DNA of 64,000 bases from contig NC_088921.1 of the NCBI RefSeq assembly GCF_038396675.1, positions 24,056,001 to 24,120,000 on the forward strand, given 5' to 3'. Positions within the stretch are counted from its first letter, which is position 1; each line of letters opens with the position of its first letter. This stretch comes from Hydra vulgaris. Its lineage: Eukaryota; Cnidaria; Hydrozoa; Anthoathecata; Hydridae. Of this stretch, positions 58,132 through 64,000 are shown one piece after another. Both the position numbers and the translations under genes were made by a program. The notes under the pieces were generated by a model. It was given only the letters and a program-made list of their open reading frames with translations, searched no databases and had not been told where the DNA came from.

Positions 58132-58204
58132 GGCATTTTTGTTACAATTTTATAATATTCCGTCCTCACCATAAATGTGTTTAAAATTGCTATCATAATT
58201 ATGC

Positions 58205-58247
58205 TTTTACGACAAAATATATAAACATTATATATTTTGCCGTAAAA
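58205..58247. repeat. Palindrome, ~20-bp arms
   Basis: TTTTACGACAAAATATATAA and its near-exact inverse around a three-base centre; one mismatch. Confidence 0.75.
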
Positions 58248-58725
58248 ACGTATATACTTTAAATAAATAAGTTTATGGTTTAATAGCTGTTTTTGTCAAG
58301 CAATACTCAGGAAAAAATATTTAACTAATATATATATATATAAGTTATTGTTCAAACCGGACATAAATAAATAGGGCTTGGGTACGAGTACAAATAGATT
58401 TTCTTATACACTTTGATAAACATTACCTGTCAACGTTGTGTTATTTAAGCCAACGTTATGTTTTTTAAGCAAATCTAAATTAAGAAATTATTTGGCACTT
58501 ACCGATTTTAACATAGTAGATTTTGTCTGTCACTTTTTGAAGTTAGTTAACTAAATAAGCACCGTAAATTTATTGTCTTTATTTAATTTTCATGAAAAAT
58601 ATTTATTACTTAATATATTTTATGTTGTTGCAACAAAAATTTTGTTATTTTAATTTTGAATTACGTTCTGTTTATAGCTCAAAACGGAAAATTTGTCATT
58701 TTTATTACTATATTTTAATCATTTC

Positions 58726-59122
<397 letters not shown>

Positions 59123-59124
<2 letters not shown>

Positions 59125-59490
59125 AGGTGTCCCAAAATTAAAGCAAGATTTGAATTTGTAGCCATTTATGTAGTAAAGTGTTGTCAACCCAAAAAAAAAC
59201 AAATCGACAGCTGACAGTTTAGAGTTAGAAAAATGGAGCGCTACATTATAGAACAATGTGTCTTCATTATTGAACTATCTTTCAAAAATAATGAAAGGTT
59301 GGCGGCCGCGGCTCGAAATTTCATACAAAATATGGTCGGAATATTTGAAGAGATTAATTGTAAAATTCCTGGAGACAAGATCCGTTGCAGACGCCAAACA
59401 CACTGGTTGTTCAAAAACAAGTTGTTCAAATATCAATATCAAAGCAGTGCGTTAGAGTGCTGGTGACAATTCAGAAACCTCAATTCGGTG
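59123..59490 (+). pseudogene. Mariner-like (DUF4817-type) transposase 5' fragment
   Basis: AAGAGGTGTCCCAAAATTAA marks an end directly against the TA array, as expected for a TA-targeting element. The gene starts at ATG 59233: [30 protein letters not shown]. It then shifts frame: KFLETRSVADAKHTG (about 59375) and VVQISISKQCVRV. The N-terminal HTH region only; the catalytic domain is missing. Family name from memory. At least two frameshifts. Confidence 0.6.
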
Positions 59491-59690
59491 TCATGGACAA
59501 GAAGTGCGAATTACAAGAATTATTTTTGTTTCATAACATCTTAAATTGTCTTTCTTTTGGGGCTCGGTGTAATGGCTAATTTATGCCTTCTTCTTGCTCC
59601 TGCCCATTGTATACTTTTTTATATTGTTGTACATTGCAATTATTTTTAAATGGCGAAACAAACTAAACTAAATCTAAAAATTTAAGTCTA
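59491..59690 (+). mobile_element. LINE 3' UTR-like fragment
   Basis: GGCTCGGTGTAATGGCTAAT followed by TTATGCCTTCTTCTTGCTCC resembles the minus-strand LINE tail at 29290-29345 (GGCTTGGTGATAAGACCAAC, TATGTCTTCTTCTTGCCCC). Probably the 3' end of a related LINE that replaced the rest of the mariner. Confidence 0.4.
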
Positions 59691-60288
59691 CATTTACGAT
59701 TAACATCTTTTAACAGCTGTCGTTCGCCTAATTTAAATTCATAATAAAAAAGAAAACAGTTTTTATTTTTATAAAAGTAATTATAATAATAATTATAGTA
59801 ATAATGATAGCAATAAAAATAATAGTAATAATAATAAAATAACAATATAAGAATAATAAATAATAATTTATTGTTATTGATTATTGTTATTTATTATTTG
59901 TTTATTATTATCATGGCCAACTGTTATTATAAGGGCCGGATTTGTTGCATTTTTCCGTAAAAAATTAAGAGGCCAGATTTTTTACGGCTTATTTTTAAAT
60001 TTTAAATTATGTATGAAAGGTTTTATTAACAACAACAACAATAACAATATATTTACCAGTGAATATTGTACAAAGGTGTTGAATAAAATATTGAATTATA
60101 ATTTTGTAACAATTACTATATAAATATTTGCTTGCATGCATTGGTTTATGCTTTTATAGCCACTTAATATGTAACGTATTCTGAACTGATTATTATGTGA
60201 ATGTATTCTGACTGATTGCCTGTTTCATTATATTCCATTAGAGCGTGGAATAATGAAATAAACACACAGACATTCTATAATATTATTA
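59691..60288. other. AT-rich spacer, no gene seen
   Basis: Includes an AAT/ATA-rich simple-repeat region (about 59760-59900). No coding signal. Confidence 0.4.
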
Positions 60289-60497
60289 CTGTATATCAGG
60301 GACGTGGTGGCTCCTGAAAAGCAGGTACGAATTTCCAGAAGAAGGGCCCGGTGAAGTACTTTTAACGAGAGACAAATACGCGATCAAGGAAATTATTTAT
60401 ACTAAAAAAAGTTTTTAATGGATGCAAAATATTGCGTAATTCATTTGTATCAGCATAGTTTTTTATTATGTCTGAATGCGTCAAATTCCATATTTTC

Positions 60498-62800
60498 TCA
60501 TGTTCCATTGACAAGAGTCAAAAAACAAATACAATCCCCAACATGCTCTAATCTCAACCGATTTGCTGGACGAGTTTTGACAAGTTTCAGTTTGCTGAAA
60601 ACTCTCTCACACTCTGCTGAATTTGTTGGAATTGTACTGAATATCTTGGAAAGAATTGCAACTGAGCATCTAACAACTGCAAATACAGCATCTAACATAA
60701 TCTTCAGCATAAAATTGTAAATGGTGAGGAAAGAAGACAAAGTTTCGTTATCCTTCTCAGCAGCCTTTCTTGTTATCTCCACAAAATCGACCATTTTAGT
60801 AGCGAATTTATTTAAACTGATACCAATTTTGAATTTTTTAAGCACTGATTGATTTTTTTTTGTGAATTAGAGTTAAGCAAATTATGACTAAAATCTTCAA
60901 TCATATTCTTCAATAAAAAATGTCTATGCTTTCTAAAACTTTCCGTTGTGAAGAAAATCTGTCAACAAGAATTGCAGTTACTAAATCCATTTCGGTATAA
61001 AAACACTTCTGCTAGCCACTGATCTTTAGCCTGAGTAAGCCGTTCATCTTTGCTTCATCGAAGTTCAATCGTTTCTTTTTGCGAGTCCTTTTCTCAACAA
61101 ATGTTTGCTGTTCAAGCTGAGCTTCAGTTGAAAATTTAACAGTAGAAATAATAGCATTTTGGCTAGAACTGTCCCTTAGTACTTGAAGCTTTTCCAGTGA
61201 TACATCGACAGATATTATAGCGATGGAAAAATCAAGTGTTTCTCTTTGAAGAATTTTATTTAGGGGACCAAAGATAGTAAAAATTTCTTTGAAGAGATGC
61301 AAGTCACAATTGCTTCATATGACTGAAATTAGGATAAAAGACCTTTTGCTTCACTTCGATTATTCATTTTAAATGCCACTTGAAATTTGTTCAAGGCAAT
61401 CGATAACTGCAGGGTATAGTGTCAGCAGTCGGTCTGTAGCATTTTGTAAGGAACTGAAACGAACACTGTGGGTAGCAGCCAGTTCGAGAGACTGATCCAC
61501 ATCCTCAAGAAGAGATTCGCACTTCTTAAATATATTATTTCGTTTCTTTGAGTTTCTGTATAGAAAAGTCTTTTATTTCTGTACATCACCAGGCTTGTTT
61601 TCTGTTCCAAAAATGTTAACAGAAACAACAGAAGATTTTGCGCAAGCTTTCATAACCAGATTTGTTCCATGAGATCCACAATAAATATTTAATGCCGTGG
61701 GAGAACACTGCATCAAGTGTGTTGCAACTCATTTGTTTATTCTTTGCATATTGCTTGCACCATCAAAAGGCATACACTTTTAAATATCTACGTTATTTAA
61801 TTTGAGCTCATCTTTGATTTTTTCACTTATTCCTTTACCAGTTGTTGTTTCAATTTCAACCATTGAAATCAGATGCTCCTTTACTACGGCCTCTTCTGCA
61901 GCAAGCGTAAAATAACGTAATACAATAGAAGATTGCTCACAGAGTGTAATATCAGTGGTGCCATCAGCAGATAGTGAAAAGAGTACTGAATTATCCTTCT
62001 TCTGAAATACTTCTGAAATATCCTTCTTGACCATCTGTGTCATAGTATGAATTAGCTTGTTTTAAATGTATAATTAGAAAGAAACGTAAAAAGTTAGAAA
62101 TTTTTTGCAATATTTGGATTGCTTTGCAAACAATGCAAAAATCTTTGTCTAGTGATAGAGAGTAGGTTAGCCATGACCTTTTCTACACGACTTCAATGTC
62201 ATTAACTTTAACTGATTCAGTGTAATACTTAGATAACCTTGAATGTTTTGTTGGCTGATTTGGCTTTAATAAAATAAATTGCATTTTATTTATCATCTTT
62301 GCAATTTTTAGTTCTAGAAATTTAGCTGGATCATTTTCATTGACATTTACAATGTTGTCTAGTTGCTTCTGATAATCTTTTCTGCTAGAGTTAGGTCCAT
62401 CGCTGAAGTTACAGGCACTTCATAATTACCCATTTCTACAGTCACTTACTTACTGTTTCAGTTTCTGAATGTTTCTGAATATTGTAGTTCTACTCCTTTA
62501 TCTGCTGCAATTATGACATCATGATTACTGTCTGTTTCTTGTACAGATGATTGGTCACTAATCTCTGTGATTGGCTCTGTTTCAATAATAGGCTTACTTG
62601 TGATGTTCATAATGGATGTTGATGTTAATTCTACATTCTCTGTTGCTGTAAAAAATGTTCCAGATTTTTCTCTGTATTTATTGCACTTGCATTGACGTGA
62701 GACCTGTCGTTTACTTTAATTGTTTTTATTACCAGCTACTTTCAATTCACCAGATTTGTTTTTCCATGTTGCCTCTTTCTTTTTTTTTTCCTTTATTTCA
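60498..62800 (-). pseudogene. hAT transposase (DUF4371 type), heavily broken
   Basis: Minus strand. 62800-62450 may be a low-complexity N-terminal part (Ser/Thr/Ile/Glu-rich). From 62043: MTQMVKKDISEVFQKKDNSV, LFSLSADGTTDITLCEQSSI (first acid block, with a D-G-T-T-D variant of DESTD), VEIETTTGKGISEKI. A stop follows, then CMPFDGASNMQ (second acid) and IYCGSHGTNLVMKACAK (the CxxH-like block). 61530-61380 gives ATHSVRFSSLQNATDRLLTL. 60845-60498 has the dimerisation domain FSTIPTNSAECERVFSKLKL and RPANRLRLEHVGDC. Frames change at least four times. Not functional. Confidence 0.85.
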
Positions 62801-62882
62801 GCTGAAGCATAAGTAAATATAAAGTTAAAAAAATGTCCTATGATAGAAACCAGGCCACTGGTTTCTTTGAGTTATAACTATT

Positions 62883-62937
62883 ATCAGTGCATGGAATTTA
62901 TAAATAGTAGCACTATTTATAAAGTCCATGGACTGAT
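62883..62937. repeat. 26-bp inverted arms, 3-base loop
   Basis: ATCAGTGCATGGAATTTATA AATAGT and its inverse pair with two mismatches around AGC. It lies in the right part of the hAT element, between the hAT and Helitron coding relics. Confidence 0.85.
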
Positions 62938-63119
62938 AGAGAGTGGACTGGAGCATATTGAGTAGTAGTGAATGAAAGTAATGGCAAAAATTCATTAGGC
63001 ACATAATTTTATCTATCAAACATATATTAACCATATTTGTCAATGCAAAGCAAATGAATTCATGCGTTTTATATATTTATTGTTTTGAACTTTCCAATAA
63101 CATTTTTCTCTTTTTTCTG

Positions 63120-63760
63120 TTCATGGGATGGTTAATTTCATCAGATAAAGAGGAGAATTAATTAATCGTTCGTCACTACAATGCTTGTTTTCGGTATCCT
63201 TTTCGTTTAGCAATACTGCCTTACCTTCTTCTGTTTCAGCCATCCTTGCGTCAACATATCGTTCTCTTCGTTTTTTTAGCCGAGATGCTCGTTGTTCAGC
63301 TGATTCATTTGCTCTAGCACGAAATTTCCGTTCTCTTTCTCGAGCAAGACAAGCTAATCGATTAATTTCAGTTTCCAGCTTTCTTTTTTATATTTAGCTA
63401 TCTTCTTTATATTTCTACGTTTATAAGATATTTACTTTAAAAACTTTATTATTTTTAATTACTATTTATAAGTAAAGATTAAAGCATTACTTACTTTTTT
63501 ACAGTATAAAATCTATCAATTTCAGGTCAACAACTTTTTTTATTATTATTATACGCTTTATTTATTTACGCTAAAATAAGTTTGTTTGTTTTTTTTTGTT
63601 TCAATTACTTTTCTTAATGAACTTTTTATTTACGCTAAACTAAAGTTTAGCGTATTTCTTTTATTATTACCGCCGACTTTGTGTTTGTTTTGCGCGGACA
63701 CCAAACAAACAAACAAACCGACGTGAAAGCAAGTTAAATAAAATGTTGTAAAAAATGCCC
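63120..63760 (-). pseudogene. Helitron 5' leader and protein N-terminus
   Basis: Minus strand, about 63395-63180: KRKLETEINRLACLARERER, then KFRARANESAEQRASRLKKR and RERYVDARMAETEEGKA. Tandem RANESAEQRASRL-type units are typical of the N-terminus of animal Helitron proteins and parallel the relic at 14722-13781. Upstream, 63690-63740 resembles the leader at 15690-15725. A palindrome CGCTAAACT…AGTTTAGCG lies at 63632-63652. No ATG is preserved at the expected start. It sits inside the hAT element, so it is either a nested truncated Helitron or captured DNA. Confidence 0.6.
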
Positions 63761-64000
63761 TGATAGAAACTTATAGAACTAAAATAAATTTTTTCTCTTT
63801 GAGGATTGGGGGCCCAATTTCTTTTTGGGGGCCCAGTTTACTGAGCCAGAATCAGGGCCCAGTACAAGTCCTCGTACCCTCGTACTGGGCCACAACGTCC
63901 CTGCTGTATATAGTCGAACTGCTTTTTTATGCAATGTTATTTAAGTGGAGATAATTCAAATAATAAATGTAAGTGAACTTTTTATTTAAGAATAACTGTG

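Larger units (their letters stand above)
46003..58132 (+). mobile_element. CMC (Chapaev-like) transposon carrying two nested elements
   Basis: The left end CACAATGAACCACAG is interrupted at 46017 by the hAT element and resumes at 51630 (TGACCGCCAGGTTTAAAGTC, TCCCCACATC). The right end, inverted, reads CACTGTGAACCACAATAACC and continues to TTTCCCCACATC. The reassembled TIRs match at most of about 48 positions. Flanks are GCAT at 45999-46002 and GCAT at 58133-58136. CACTG-type ends with a 4-bp duplication fit the CACTA/Mirage/Chapaev group, Chapaev in particular. Net length without insertions is about 3.2 kb. The transposase relic is at 55211-57624. Confidence 0.8.
60297..63903 (-). mobile_element. 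hAT transposon containing a Helitron piece
   Basis: CAGGGACGTGGTGGC at the left and the inverse of CAGGGACGTTGTGGCC at the right, flanked by perfect 8-bp duplications CTGTATAT (60289-60296 and 63904-63911). Length 3607 bp. Minus-strand transposase relic at 60498-62050 or beyond. The right part contains Helitron-type coding and leader sequence (63120-63760). Confidence 0.93.

Overview
The window looks like a transposon-rich, AT-rich stretch of an animal nuclear genome, most likely a cnidarian of the Hydra type. This is an inference from the very AT-rich base composition, long pure (TA)n arrays, short GT-AG introns and the mix of element families (Kolobok, ISL2EU-like, CMC/Chapaev-like, hAT, Tc1/mariner, pogo, Helitron, CR1-like LINEs, Ty3/Gypsy, tRNA-derived SINEs). 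No species can be proved from sequence alone. Only one convincing cellular gene is present: an intact, intronless class A GPCR on the minus strand at 38529-39629. A tiny two-exon ORF at 3240-3414 is a weaker candidate. Almost everything else recognisable is mobile DNA, mostly broken.

Layout. 1-4.4 kb: LINE fragments, a tRNA-derived SINE inserted in one of them, a 158-bp tandem duplication. 4.5-6.9 kb: a DNA transposon bounded by ~55-bp inverted repeats, embedded between two (TA)n arrays. 7.5-7.9 kb: a 360-bp MITE carrying 43-bp repeats. 8.7-13.5 kb: two pogo/Tigger-like relics. 13.8-15.7 kb: the 5' part of a Helitron. 16.2-22.0 kb: SINE, LINE tail, then a nearly full-length CR1/L2-type LINE lacking its catalytic YADD block. 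22.17-29.07 kb: a Kolobok element split by a Ty3/Gypsy LTR retrotransposon (23455-27435, TSD ATCGC). 29.2-32.3 kb: LINE tail and hAT relic. 32.6-36.2 kb: a multi-exon TIR transposon of no superfamily I can name. 36.8-41.8 kb: five (TA)n arrays around the GPCR gene and a 42-bp minisatellite. 43.0-44.4 kb: a Tc1-like element with iterated 22-bp subterminal repeats.

The most striking region is 46.0-58.1 kb, a nested set of four DNA transposons that can be dissected base by base from their target-site duplications. A CMC (Chapaev-like) element (46003-58132, TSD GCAT) was hit by a hAT element (46018-51621, TSD AACCACAG) and by an ISL2EU-like element (51814-55135, TSD AT). The hAT element was in turn hit by a Kolobok element (48736-51481, TSD TTAA) whose 602-codon transposase is still open. 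Coding decay follows the same order: the innermost element is intact and the outer ones are broken. A second hAT element (60297-63903, TSD CTGTATAT) closes the window and contains a Helitron 5' piece.

The genes do not form a pathway. They are independent selfish elements, and the information in the window lies mainly in their order of insertion, their boundaries and their decay.
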